Assembly (NCBI GenBank): GCA_035942255.1
Contig: DASZDG010000051.1
Location: 1 to 47,346, forward strand
Length of the DNA: 47,346 bases
DNA from: JALZEG01 sp035942255
Lineage (GTDB): Bacteria > Actinomycetota > CADDZG01 > WHSQ01
Direction: 5' to 3'
The notes beneath the pieces are model-generated. The model saw only the letters and a list, made by a program, of their open reading frames with translations, had not been told where the DNA came from and did not search any database. A program made the translations under genes and the position numbers. Shown here one piece after another: positions 33,851-43,800 of the stretch; position 1 is the stretch's first letter; the number at the start of each line of letters is the position of its first letter.

Positions 33851-35806
33851 GTGGAAAGGCGTGAATTCCTCGGCCGCGGGCTCGCGGTCTCCGCAGCGAC
33901 GCTCGGGTCGTCCCTCCTCAGGCTGAAGCCGGCCGAGGCGCGCGCGGTCTCCGTCGTCTTCTCGGACTCCTTCAAGCGGAAGGCGACCCCGCGGGGCTGG
34001 GGAAAGCCGTGGTTCAACCAGCGCTACGGGATCCCGTGGGGCATCTCGAAGAAGAAGGGCTTCTACGACCTTCCCGCGCCCCAGGCGATGGCGCTCGAGT
34101 TCGCCCCGAACCCGGTCCTCGTCCTCGACCGCGACGTCGCCGACTCCTCGGCCGTCGTCACCATGTCCGCCGACAACGCCGGCGCGCGCTTCGGCCTGGT
34201 CGCACGGGCAATCGGGTACGGCGACTACTACGGCGCCTACCTCGGCCCCGACGGCCTCACGATCTCCCGCTTCACGATCAACCGCGAGGACATCCTCGCG
34301 CGCGCTCCGTTCGCGGCCGACGCGCGGAAGCGCTACCTGCTCCGCCTCGAGGTGTCCGGAACGAGCCCCGTTTCTCTACGCGCGAAGGCGTGGCCCGCGG
34401 GCTCGGCCGAACCGTCCCGCTGGACGGCCGACGCGTTCGACACCGAGGCCGACAAGAGGATCGAGAAGCCGGGCGCGTCCGGGTTCGTCTTCATGCACGA
34501 CGCCGTGCGCGAGGAGGCCGCCCGCGTGAAGGTCTCGAAGTTCAAGCTCGAGTCGGCGCAGGCGCCGAAGGAGACGCAGCCGACGCTCTCGTTCGCGTAC
34601 GCGGGCCGCGTCGAGGACGGGAAGGTGCGGCTCGTGGCGAAGACCGACGTGCCGGCCGCAGAGGTCCTCTTCCACGTCGGCACCGACCCGAAGCTCGCTC
34701 GCCGCTACACCGCGATCCCCGCCGACGAGGTGCTGAAGAAGCAGGGCCTCGCGAAGGCGTGGATCCCCGCGCCTCCCCCCGGCGGCACCACGTACTGGCG
34801 GGTCGCGACGAAGACGAAGTCCGGCGACAGGCTCAGGAGCCGCGTGCACGCGGTGCGCACCCCGGCCGCGGGCTCCGAGGTCTCGTTCGGCTTCGGCTCG
34901 TGCACCCACTTCTGGCCGGTCAGCCGCTCGTTCGAGGTCGCCGCGGGGCTGAACCCGAGCTTCTTCGTCCACCTCGGCGACCTCGGCTACCCGCAGGACC
35001 AGGAGGGTGGCGCGCTCGCGTTCCGCAGCGACGCCTTCCAGGACCGGTGGACGCGGATGCTCGGGCGGCGGACAACCGCGCGCCTGCACGAGACCTCCCA
35101 GTGGATCGCGCTCCAGGACGATCACGACTACGGCGCCGACAACGCCTACCGCGACGACGTGAAGCCGTTCACGGTCAAGGCGTTCGACCAGATCTCCGGC
35201 AACCTTGGCGAGCGCCACTTCGACGTGCGCCGCGGCGACGTCCACGCGTTCTTCGTCGACGTTCACATCGACGCGGACGATCCCGAGCGCGTGGGGGAAT
35301 CGAGCCGCAGCCTCCTCGGCGCGTCGCAGAAGGCGTGGCTGAAGGACGCGATGCGCCGCTCCGACGCTCCCCTGCTCGTCGTGTTCTCGTCGATGCCGAT
35401 GTGGGGGCTAGGCCTCGGGTTCGGGTCCTGGAAGGAGGGCTTCGCGGCGGAGCGGCGCGAGCTCGTCGACTTCTTCCTCGGGCTCCAGGGCGTCCAGCGC
35501 CGCGTGATCGTCTGCTCCGGCAACGCGCACGCGCAGTACGTGAACCGGCACTCGAACCCGAACGGCGGCAAGGACCTGATCGAGTTCGTCTCGTCCGGCA
35601 CCGACCGCATCGACTCGTCCGAGGCGACGCAGGTCCAGGTCCACTCGTCCGACAACGTCGTGGACCGGAGCCGGGCGAAGAAGCTCATCGACGCGTTCGG
35701 GCTCGTGACGCTGCAGGGCCAGGGCGCGGCCCGCAAGGTCGTGCTGCGCTCGGTCGCGTCGAAGACGGGGCAGAACGTCTGGGAGCCGCTGGAGCTCGAC
35801 CTCTAG
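33851..35806 (+). CDS. Tat-exported PhoD-like phosphatase with N-terminal beta-domain
   Basis: A 651-residue exported phosphoesterase. It begins with a twin-arginine signal (RREFLGRGLAVSAATLG). Residues about 35-200 form a beta-sandwich-like extra domain (KGFYDLPAPQAMALEFAP, FGLVARAIGYGDYYGAYLG) not present in standard PhoD. The PhoD catalytic core follows: GSCTHFWPV, HLGDLGYPQ, QDDHDYGADNAY and SGNAHAQYV, giving the metal-binding Asp and His residues. PhoD enzymes release phosphate from diesters and monoesters. GTG start with no clear Shine-Dalgarno sequence. Substrate unknown; the added domain may bind polysaccharide or wall material. Confidence 0.82.
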   Translation: MERREFLGRGLAVSAATLGSSLLRLKPAEARAVSVVFSDSFKRKATPRGWGKPWFNQRYGIPWGISKKKGFYDLPAPQAMALEFAPNPVLVLDRDVADSSAVVTMSADNAGARFGLVARAIGYGDYYGAYLGPDGLTISRFTINREDILARAPFAADARKRYLLRLEVSGTSPVSLRAKAWPAGSAEPSRWTADAFDTEADKRIEKPGASGFVFMHDAVREEAARVKVSKFKLESAQAPKETQPTLSFAYAGRVEDGKVRLVAKTDVPAAEVLFHVGTDPKLARRYTAIPADEVLKKQGLAKAWIPAPPPGGTTYWRVATKTKSGDRLRSRVHAVRTPAAGSEVSFGFGSCTHFWPVSRSFEVAAGLNPSFFVHLGDLGYPQDQEGGALAFRSDAFQDRWTRMLGRRTTARLHETSQWIALQDDHDYGADNAYRDDVKPFTVKAFDQISGNLGERHFDVRRGDVHAFFVDVHIDADDPERVGESSRSLLGASQKAWLKDAMRRSDAPLLVVFSSMPMWGLGLGFGSWKEGFAAERRELVDFFLGLQGVQRRVIVCSGNAHAQYVNRHSNPNGGKDLIEFVSSGTDRIDSSEATQVQVHSSDNVVDRSRAKKLIDAFGLVTLQGQGAARKVVLRSVASKTGQNVWEPLELDL

Positions 35807-35819
35807 AGGGGTTGCCGGG

Positions 35820-36995
35820 TCACCGGGGCGGCGAGTAGGCGGCTCCGCTCGCAACAGGAGGAGCGTGGTTCAAGCCGGCTCCTCCCCACACGATCAGCTC
35901 GCGACCGGTCCAGACCACGACCGGGAACTCGCGGGGCTTCAGTGGGAACTCGGGGAGGACGCGCCAGGAATCGGCGCGCGGGTCGTAGGCGAGCCCGTCG
36001 ATCACCACCTCGTCGTCGAGAGCCACCTGTCCCCATCTGTGCTCCGGCCGCTCCGGCGGATCGGAGTGCGTGCGCCACCGCTCCCGCGCGACGTCGAATA
36101 TGCCCCCGGTGTCGTAGGACTTGCCGTATCCGTTGACCTCGCCTCCGTCCACCTCGCCGTTGAGACTCAGCAGGAACAGCTCGCCGTCGAGGAAAGGGGC
36201 CGGAGGAGACACGTTCGTGACGAACGGCGGTCTCTCGAGCTCCCGCCACGAGTCGGAAGACGGGTCGTACGCCGCGGCGTGGGCGAACTTCGGGTAGTCG
36301 TCTTCCTCGATGCCCATGGGGCTGACCATGACGATGACGGTTGTCCCCGTCCAAGCACCCATCGCGTCGTAGCCGGCCGGCAAAGGAGCTCGCGAGAGCC
36401 GGCGCCACTTATCGGTCTCGGGATCGAAGGCCGCGCCCTCGCCGTCGTACCGTTCGCGGTTGAAGTCGGTAAGCGACCCGCCCCAGACGATCAGCTCGTC
36501 GCCGGCCCACACCGCCAGGTGTCCCGACCGTCCCGTCAGGGGCCCACCAGGGATTCGGCGCCACTCGTTGGTCTCGGGGTCGAAGGCGGCGCCGCGGTTG
36601 CCTTTGGTGGAGCGGCCGCGATCCGGGTCTCCCCACACGATCATCTCCTGACCTGTCCACGTCACGGAGTACCCGTATCCGCCGGCGATCGGCGCGGGCG
36701 GGATCCTGCGCCAGGAGTCGAGCCGGGGATCGTAGGCCGCTCCGTCTCGCATCGGCCTGGACTGCAGCGTCTCCCGGTCGACGCGACTGCCGCCCCAGAT
36801 CAGCACTTCTGCGCCGGTCCACACGCCCTGGTGTCCGTAGCCCGGCTGCAGAGGGCCCTTCGCAATGACGCGCCAGCTGTCGGGTGTGCGCGGCCGTTCT
36901 CCGGAACGGAGTGGCCTCTCGTCTGCTTGCGGGCCCGAGCAACCGGCGGCCAGGGCCGCAAGGAGGGCGAGGGCTGAAACCGCTCGGCGGCGCAT
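35820..36995 (-). CDS. Kelch-like beta-propeller lipoprotein
   Basis: A 391-residue lipoprotein with lipobox ending at Cys19 (LAAGC). It contains about six kelch-like blades, each of the form VLIWGG...GAAYDPRLDSWRRIP (also LIVWGG, MIVWGD, GAAFDPETNEWRRIPGGP), the pattern of bacterial kelch and galactose-oxidase-like propellers. No catalytic Tyr-Cys centre is apparent, so it is probably a binding protein. It converges with the PhoD gene (13-base gap). A minus-strand TAACCT box (37020-37025) and a GGAAG ribosome site lie upstream of the ATG. Its DNA is less GC-rich than the genes beside it. Confidence 0.8.
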   Translation of the reverse strand: MRRRAVSALALLAALAAGCSGPQADERPLRSGERPRTPDSWRVIAKGPLQPGYGHQGVWTGAEVLIWGGSRVDRETLQSRPMRDGAAYDPRLDSWRRIPPAPIAGGYGYSVTWTGQEMIVWGDPDRGRSTKGNRGAAFDPETNEWRRIPGGPLTGRSGHLAVWAGDELIVWGGSLTDFNRERYDGEGAAFDPETDKWRRLSRAPLPAGYDAMGAWTGTTVIVMVSPMGIEEDDYPKFAHAAAYDPSSDSWRELERPPFVTNVSPPAPFLDGELFLLSLNGEVDGGEVNGYGKSYDTGGIFDVARERWRTHSDPPERPEHRWGQVALDDEVVIDGLAYDPRADSWRVLPEFPLKPREFPVVVWTGRELIVWGGAGLNHAPPVASGAAYSPPR

Positions 36996-37019
36996 CTAGA
37001 TCGTTGCTTCCATCGTGTG

Positions 37020-37100
37020 AGGTTAGACGTGGGCGGCCCGCACGTAGTTCCAGGCGCGCGTAGGGTGAGACCCTGGCGCCGACGCAGGTGGAGGTTCGAG
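37020..37100. promoter_or_regulatory. Divergent promoter region between kelch and penicillin-amidase genes
   Basis: TAACCT on the minus strand (37020-37025) faces the kelch gene, and TAGGGT on the plus strand (about 37060-37065) faces the amidase gene; both fit TANNNT. GGAGG lies 6 bases before the amidase ATG at 37101. Confidence 0.35.
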
Positions 37101-39746
37101 ATGCGATTTCTTGCCGTGTGCTTCGCGGCGCTGACCCTGGCGGGAGCGGCCGTCGCCTCACCCGTGGGAGCGGCCGACCAGGTCGAGCCCCCGGTGCAGC
37201 CGTACGGCGCGGACGACGACGCGATCACCGCGCTCAACATCCTGCCTCCGGGGCAGGGCGAGTACCAGAACGGGCCGGAGCAGGCGGCGGGGATGCAGAG
37301 CCCGCACAACAGCGACCAGATCGCGCCGTACGACGCGATGGTGCAGGGCGCTCCCGGAATCAAGAAGGCCGGCCTCGGCGACTACTTCAAGGACGCGACC
37401 TTCGGCGTGAAGCCGGACGACGTGGAGCGGGAGTACTCCCCGCGCGACGGCGTCGTCGTCCTGCGCGACGCGGGCTTCGGCGTCCCGCACGTCTACGGGA
37501 CGACTCGGGCGGACGTGATGTTCGGGGCCGGATACGTCTCCGCGGAGGACCGCCTGTTCATGATGGACACCCTGCGGCACGTCGCGCGCGGGCGGATGAG
37601 CGAGTTCCTCGGCGCGTCGGAAGCCAACCTCGCGAGCGACCGCGCCGTGTACCGGACCTCCGCCTACACCGAGGAAGAGCTCGCCGCGATGGTCGAGCGC
37701 GTCAAGAACCTGCACCCCGAGCTCGGCCCGATCGCGCACGCGGACCTCACCGCGTACGTCGAGGGGGTGAACCAGTACATAGACGAGGCGCGCTCCGACC
37801 CGACGAAGCTTCCGGCGGAGTACGAAGCGCTCCAGATCGTGCCGGAGGACTGGGCCGCGACCGACACCGCGGCGGTGGCGAGCCTCATCGGGTCGCAGCT
37901 GGGGGTCGGAGGCGGCGGCGAGCTCGCCAACGCGAACTTCGTCGCGGCCCTCGAGAAGCAGGGCTTCACGTTCCGCCAGGCCCGGAAGATCCTCGCGGAC
38001 TTCAACTTCCCCGACGATCCGGAGTCGCCGGTCACGACCAAGAAGCGGTTCGTCTGGAACACGGACCTCGGCAAGGTCAGGGCGCGCTCGCGTGCGCTGC
38101 CCGACGACCCGGTCGAGATTCAGCAGCAGCTGGACGCGGCGCAGATGCCGGACCACGTCGACGCGCCGTGGGGGCCGATCCCGTTGACCGTCCCCGACGG
38201 CATGAGCAACGCGCTGCTCGTCGGCTCGAAGCTCTCCTCGTCGGGCCGTCCCGTCGCCGTCATCGGGCCGCAGGTGGCGTACTGGTCGCCGGAGATCCTC
38301 ATGGAGCTCGACCTCCACGGGCCGGGCGTCCATGCGCGCGGCGTCGGGTTCCCCGGGATATCGCAGTACGTGCTGCTGGGCCGCGGGTCCGGCTACGCGT
38401 GGAGCGCGACCTCCGCCGGCGGGGACCAGGTCGACACGTTCGCCGAGGAGCTGTGCGATCCCGAGGGCGGTGAGGCGACCCTGGAGAGCACCGGGTACAT
38501 GGACGGCGGCGAGTGCGTCGAGATGTACTCCCGCACGGACACGTGGCAGGCGAAGCCGACCGCGGGCGGCGTCCCTCCCGAGACGGTCGTGGTCGAGATG
38601 ACGACCGAGAGGACGGACTCCGGCATCGTCCAGGCACGCGGGATGGCCGGCGGCAAGCCCGTCGCGTTCACCGCGCAGCGCGCCTCGTTCAACAAGGAGG
38701 TGGACTCCGCCCTCGCCTACGTCGAGATCTCGGACCCGGACAGGATCGACGGTGCGAAGGACTTCCAGCGCGCGTTCGCACGGTTCACGTTCACGTTCAA
38801 CTGGTTCTATCTCGACGACCGCGACATCGCGTTCCAGCTCGGGGGCACGCACCCGCTGCGCGCCCGGCACACCGACCCCGACCTCCCCGTGTGGAGCACC
38901 GGCCGGTGGGACTGGCGCGGCAAGCTGTCGTTCGCCGACACGCCCAAGGACGTCAACCCGAAGAAGGGGTGGATGACGTCCTGGAACAACAAGCAGGCGC
39001 CGGGCTTCCGCGCCAACGACAAGAACTTCAGCTACGGGCCCGTCCAGCGGGTGCAGATGCTCGACGACGGCATCCGCAAGTACATCCGGCGGAAGGGCAA
39101 GCTGAGCCTCGTCGACCTCGTGAACATCATGGGCGACGCCGCGACGACGGACCTGCGCGGCACGCGCGTGCTGCCGTTCATGCTGAAGGCGGTCGGGAAG
39201 CCCGACGACCCGCGCCTGCAGGCGGCGGTCGCGCTGCTGAAGGAGTGGCAACGTTCCGGGGCGCACCGGCGCGACAAGGACCTCGACGGCTCCTACGAGC
39301 ACTCACCGGCGGTCGCGTTGATGGACGCGTGGTGGGAGCCGGCGGCTCAGGCGATCTTCAAGCCGACGCTCGGCGAGGCCTACGACGCGCTGCCGATGGG
39401 GCACCACGACAACCCGCGCGCCCAGGGCAGCGCGTTCCAGAGCGGCTTCTACAGCCAGATCAACAAGGACCTCCGCACGGTCCTCGGGATGAAGGTGCGC
39501 GGAAAGGCGTCGCGCGTCTACTGCGGGAAGGGCTCGCTCGCGACGTGCCGGGCAGACCTGCTCGCGAGCCTCGACGCTGCCGTCAAGGCGCTCGAGGAGG
39601 AGTTCGGCGAGGACCCGTCGACGTGGGACGCGAACGAGGCCGGGGACCAGATCGACTTCACGCCGGTGGGCCTGCAGGACCAGCCGAACATGCAGTGGCA
39701 GAACCGCCCGACGTTCCAGCAAGTACTGGAGTTTGGGCGGAGCTAG
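37101..39746 (+). CDS. Penicillin amidase family protein (Ntn hydrolase precursor)
   Basis: An 881-residue exported precursor of the penicillin/acyl-homoserine-lactone acylase family. A signal peptide (MRFLAVCFAALTLAGAAVA) comes first. The alpha part includes FGVPHVYGTTRADVMFGAGYVSAEDRLFMMD. The new N-terminus of the beta part is probably S369 in DGMSNALLVGSK (Ser-Asn start), followed by GPQVAYWSPEILMELDLHG, the family's ANDPHL-like block in altered form, and AWSATSAGGDQVDTF. Family members cut amide bonds of beta-lactams, acyl-homoserine lactones or other acyl amides; the substrate cannot be told. GGAGG precedes the ATG. The BsuPI-like gene follows by 26 bases, so the two are likely one operon. 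Confidence 0.83.
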   Translation: MRFLAVCFAALTLAGAAVASPVGAADQVEPPVQPYGADDDAITALNILPPGQGEYQNGPEQAAGMQSPHNSDQIAPYDAMVQGAPGIKKAGLGDYFKDATFGVKPDDVEREYSPRDGVVVLRDAGFGVPHVYGTTRADVMFGAGYVSAEDRLFMMDTLRHVARGRMSEFLGASEANLASDRAVYRTSAYTEEELAAMVERVKNLHPELGPIAHADLTAYVEGVNQYIDEARSDPTKLPAEYEALQIVPEDWAATDTAAVASLIGSQLGVGGGGELANANFVAALEKQGFTFRQARKILADFNFPDDPESPVTTKKRFVWNTDLGKVRARSRALPDDPVEIQQQLDAAQMPDHVDAPWGPIPLTVPDGMSNALLVGSKLSSSGRPVAVIGPQVAYWSPEILMELDLHGPGVHARGVGFPGISQYVLLGRGSGYAWSATSAGGDQVDTFAEELCDPEGGEATLESTGYMDGGECVEMYSRTDTWQAKPTAGGVPPETVVVEMTTERTDSGIVQARGMAGGKPVAFTAQRASFNKEVDSALAYVEISDPDRIDGAKDFQRAFARFTFTFNWFYLDDRDIAFQLGGTHPLRARHTDPDLPVWSTGRWDWRGKLSFADTPKDVNPKKGWMTSWNNKQAPGFRANDKNFSYGPVQRVQMLDDGIRKYIRRKGKLSLVDLVNIMGDAATTDLRGTRVLPFMLKAVGKPDDPRLQAAVALLKEWQRSGAHRRDKDLDGSYEHSPAVALMDAWWEPAAQAIFKPTLGEAYDALPMGHHDNPRAQGSAFQSGFYSQINKDLRTVLGMKVRGKASRVYCGKGSLATCRADLLASLDAAVKALEEEFGEDPSTWDANEAGDQIDFTPVGLQDQPNMQWQNRPTFQQVLEFGRS

Positions 39747-39772
39747 CACCGTCGTCTATCGAGGAGGCAACG

Positions 39773-40279
39773 ATGCCGTTCGCAGCCGCTTCACGCCTCG
39801 CCCTCGCGTCGCTGGTGGCCCTGCCACTGAGCGTCGCCACTGCTCCGGACGCCGCGCCGGCCCCTCGCCGCTGCACCGCAGCGGACCTCTCGGTCCGGCT
39901 CCGCGTCGACGGGTTCCGTTTCGACCGCGGCGAGCGGGTGCGGATGAAGATGACGACGAAGAACGTCTCGAAGCTGCGCTGCAAGATGGTGTTCGGCAGC
40001 GGCAACCGGGGGACGCTGGTTATCCGCCGCGAGGATGGGGGCCAGGTGTGGTGGGACGAGAACTGCATGGCCTACACGGACGCGATCGTCGAGGAGAGGT
40101 GGCGGGCGGGCCACCGCGAGACGTACCGGGGTGCGTGGAACCAACGCAAGACCGGCGACCGCGAGACCTGTGAACACGACGGGCCCCGCGCCCGGCCCGG
40201 CCTCTACTTCGCCAGAGGACTCTTCGACGGTGCCGGCGACGTCCGCAGCAACCGCGTGTGGTTCCGCCTGCGCAAGTGA
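39773..40279 (+). CDS. Secreted BsuPI-like (intracellular proteinase inhibitor domain) protein
   Basis: A 168-residue exported protein. Signal peptide MPFAAASRLALASLVALPLS is followed by one beta-sandwich domain with FDRGERVRMKMTTKNVS, GTLVIRREDGGQVWW, RETYRGAWNQR and RPGLYFARGLF, matching the BsuPI/IPI proteinase inhibitor fold. Three or four cysteines may form disulphides outside the cell. GAGGAGG precedes the ATG. It sits 26 bases after the penicillin-amidase gene, so it might bind or guard that enzyme; this is only inferred from context. The next gene on the other strand ends 2 bases away. Confidence 0.68.
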   Translation: MPFAAASRLALASLVALPLSVATAPDAAPAPRRCTAADLSVRLRVDGFRFDRGERVRMKMTTKNVSKLRCKMVFGSGNRGTLVIRREDGGQVWWDENCMAYTDAIVEERWRAGHRETYRGAWNQRKTGDRETCEHDGPRARPGLYFARGLFDGAGDVRSNRVWFRLRK

Positions 40280-40280
40280 G

Positions 40281-40637
40281 CTAGGCCGCGGGGGCCATCT
40301 GCTCGGCGAGCGGGATCAGCTCCATCACGTCGTTCTTGACGAGGAAGTCGTCCGCCCAGTCCGGGGGCTCCTGAAGCACCGCGGAGAAGGCGATGATCTT
40401 GCTCTTGGGGCAGCGCTGGCGGATGAACTCCGCCGCCTTGCTGCCGTCCCAGCGCGGCATGAAGAAGTCGAGCACCACGAGGTCGGGCTCGACGTCGGCC
40501 GCGATCATCGCGCCCTCGAACCCGTCGCACGCGACGCCCCCGATACGGAAGCCGCCGTGCATCGAGAACATCGTCGCGAGGAGCTCGCGCATCGAAGGAT
40601 CGTCGTCTACGAGCAGAACCACCGGTCTGTGCGCCAT
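40281..40637 (-). CDS. Single-domain response regulator (receiver only)
   Basis: A 118-residue receiver domain with acidic triad D11-D13, phospho-acceptor D57 (VVLDFFMPRWDG), S85 (AFSAV) and K101 (FLVKND). No output domain, so it works through a partner, like CheY or Spo0F. No kinase gene is near. The start ATG has CACATT 6 bases upstream and no clear Shine-Dalgarno sequence. It is divergent from the large amidase gene, with a 252-base region between them. Confidence 0.85.
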   Translation of the reverse strand: MAHRPVVLLVDDDPSMRELLATMFSMHGGFRIGGVACDGFEGAMIAADVEPDLVVLDFFMPRWDGSKAAEFIRQRCPKSKIIAFSAVLQEPPDWADDFLVKNDVMELIPLAEQMAPAA

Positions 40638-40889
40638 GCCCCTAATGTGCGCCGGGGGCCGCGGCTCTTCAATAGCCCTTTGTGGCTATATGTCGGCTCA
40701 CCCCGGGACGAAAACGCCAACGTGGGCACAAGGCGCGACAAAACACCAGACCTTGCGCCGTTTGCGGAACCCCCGTATGGCCTTTCCGGGCCATGAACAA
40801 ACGAACCTACTAGTCACCGTCGGTATGACCGCGCAGACTCGCTTCGGGATCACCGGTTGTCACATGCAACCGGGAAGGGGCGGGTGGGT
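40638..40889 (+). other. Hairpin-rich 252-base leader/intergenic region
   Basis: This stretch is less GC-rich than its surroundings and holds no gene. Hairpins on the plus strand: ATAGCC/GGCTAT (40672-40677/40684-40689), GGCGC/GCGCC (40732-40736/40755-40759), ATGGCC/GGCCAT (40777-40782/40789-40794) and CCGGTTG/CAACCGG (40853-40859/40867-40873); the last touches the Shine-Dalgarno sequence GGAAGGGG of the amidase gene. Similar A-rich blocks GACGAAAACGCC and GACAAAACACC recur about 29 bases apart. It could be a regulatory leader, but no known riboswitch was recognised. Confidence 0.45.
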
Positions 40890-43800
40890 ATGGAACGACG
40901 CAGGCACGGATCAGTTCGTTCAGGATCGTTCGGACAGCGCCCACGGCGCGTCCGTTCCCGGAGCAGGAGCGGCGTCCTCGTCGTGGTCCTGCTCTTGTGG
41001 TCGACCGCACTCGTCCACGCGGGGTCGTCGTCACCTGCGTTCGCGCAGGCCGAGACGGACCCATGCGCGCCGGGCTCGGGTGACGGCACGCCCGAGCCGT
41101 GGGAGCCGGGCGACCCGTACTGCGAGGCCCCCGAGTCGGTCCAGGTCGAAGACTCCGGCGCCGGCGCACCCGGCCCGATGCCGGACGAACAGCCTGCGGA
41201 GGATGACGGCGCGATGACGGCGAACGCCGTGGGGCCGGGCGCGCCGGACGAGACCTACCGCCACTGGGTGGGGATACAGACGTCGAGCTTCTACACTTCC
41301 GGCGTCATCGCTGCGATGACGGTGGTCGACCCCGCGATCGCGCACCCCTCGAATGACTTCGTCGCGCAGAGGCTGCTCGTCAAGAACTGCGACAGCACGC
41401 GGTGGCTCTCGGCGGGATGGATCGAAGCGGGCGACCTCGGGAGCTACACCCAGCAGTACCCGTTCATCCGCGACTCCGGGGGCGGCTTCGCGATCTACGT
41501 CCCCGACTGGATCCGCTCCGGGGACACGTTCCACATCATGCTCCGCCCGACCGGGAACGGGAACATGTGGGGCGCCTTCATCAACACGGCCTCGATGGCT
41601 TGGACCCTGATCCACGAGTTCGACATGGGGACGTTGAGCGCGTGCGGCACCGAGGCCATGGTGCAGATCGACGGCGCGAGCACCGCGAAGAACATCTCGT
41701 TCCCCAACATCCGTTGGGGCTATGGCCCCGACTCCGGCGTCACCGTGCGCCGGCCGGGATCGCAGCAGATGGAGCCCTGGAACACCTCGATCCCGACCTC
41801 CGAGGCGAACTCACCACCGTCCGCGCCCAGCACGTACAACACGTCGTACGTGGCGCGCTACTACGACTGGACCGTTAACTACAACGCGCCGGCGCCGCCG
41901 AATCAGCCGCCGGTCGTGAAGATCGCCGTCAGCCCCACCTCCGGGACGCGGTCGACGGTCTTCAAGGCGAACCTGGGGGCGTCGTACGACCCCGAGGGGA
42001 ACGCGCTCGGGAGCCTGCAGATCGACTGGGGCGACGGCACGTTCAGCTACCCGGCCTCGACCACCGCGGACCAATCCCACCAGTACCCGAACGTCGGCGG
42101 CTACTGGGTCCGGGGATACGCATGCGACTCGAAGGGGGCGTGCGCGTACTCCGACCGGCAGCTGGTCAACGTCGGGAACGCGGCGCCTGTCGCGGTGTTG
42201 AACACGACTCCCGCGAGCGGGAACACGTCGACGAGCTTCTCCGCGAACCTCAGCGGGACGAACGATCCGGACGGCGGCACATTGAGCCTGCGCGTCGACT
42301 GGGGCGACGGGACGTCGAGCTACCCTTCCACCACAACGCAGAACGTGACGCACTTCTATCCACGTCCGGGCACGTTCACGATCACCGGCGTCGCCTGCGA
42401 CCAGACCACGTGCTCGACCTCGGCGGGACGCACGGCCCAGGTCGCCAACCGCGGGCCTGTGACGGTGCTGAACCTCACACCTGCCTCGGGCGACCGGTCG
42501 ACGGTCTTCCGGGCCAGCCTCGCCGGCACGTACGACCCGGACGGAGAGTCCATCGGATCGGGGCTCCGTATCGACTGGGGCGACGGCACGTTCAGCTTCC
42601 CGTCGTACCTGACGCACGAGGTGAACCACACCTACTCGTCGGCGGGGACGTACACCGTCAAGGGCCGCACTTGCGACTGGTACGGCGCGTGCACGGAGGC
42701 GACGAAGCTCGCCCAGGTAGCGTTCAGCAACCGCGCTCCGACGGCGCGTATGACCGTGACGCCGGGTCAGGGCGACCCGACCACGACGTTCTCCGCCTCG
42801 CTCGGGACAAGCACCGACCCCGACCGGGACACGATCACGGGATACGAGATCGACTGGGGAGACGGGACGTCTACGTTCGGCAAGGACGGCGCGCACCGCT
42901 ACACGGCCCCCGGCGACTACACCGTGACCGGGATCGTCACCGACAGCTGGGGTGCGGCCTCGTCGACCACCAAGACCGTCCGCGTCTGCTTCGGGTGCGC
43001 CACGACACCCACGCTGGGCCCGGGAGACCCCGTGGCGGTGCGGTTCGACGACCAGCACCTCGACCTTCCCCTGGAGCACTACGGCTACCACAACTTCACG
43101 GTCCTCAACTCGGCGGGTGAGTCGGTCAGGAACACGGCACTCGGATGGATCGCTACGGTGAGCGGCGTGAACGGCCCCCTCGAGTTCACCGGGAGGCTCG
43201 ACCAGAACGGCCGCGCCGGTTTCGACTACACGGGGAACAAGCAGGGTCTCGACACGTTGAGGGTCGTAGTCAACACCGCAGTCGGCACGGCCACGCGGTC
43301 CTACGGGACCGGGACGGCACCGACACCGCCGACGATCCCTCCGGACCCGTGCGCGATCACGTGCGTCGAGCAGATCCCCAAGGCAGCGCAGAGCAGCGTC
43401 GACTACGAGGTGCACCAGATCTTCGAGCCGGGTGGAGGGAACTGGAACGGCTTCAAGGTCTACCTCTCGCCGGGGCACTTCTCGTATGCCCAGAACGAAT
43501 TCCCGTGCGGGGCAAGCTCCGAGTGGGAGGAGGCGTGGGAGACGGGCCGGCTCGCGCGGGATCAGCTCGTCGCGCTCAACTACAAGGTGATGATGCCCAA
43601 GAAGAACGAGGACGTCGGCTACACGGCGCGGGTCGCCACCGCCTATGACTGGTGGGAGGACAAGAACAAGAAGTTCGCTTACGTGGCGATCCACTCGAAC
43701 GCCGGTCACGGTTCCGGGAAGTGCGGACACAACCACAGTGGCACTCAGCTCCTCTACGAGAACGCCAAGGATCACGCGCTCGGAGCCAAGATCTTCTCCC

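Noticed and set aside
40700..40770. Possible c-di-GMP (GEMM) or ydaO riboswitch before the PKD amidase
   Set aside because: A GGGACGAAAACGCC stretch recalls part of the GEMM consensus, but the partner GGCAAACC element and the ydaO core are missing.
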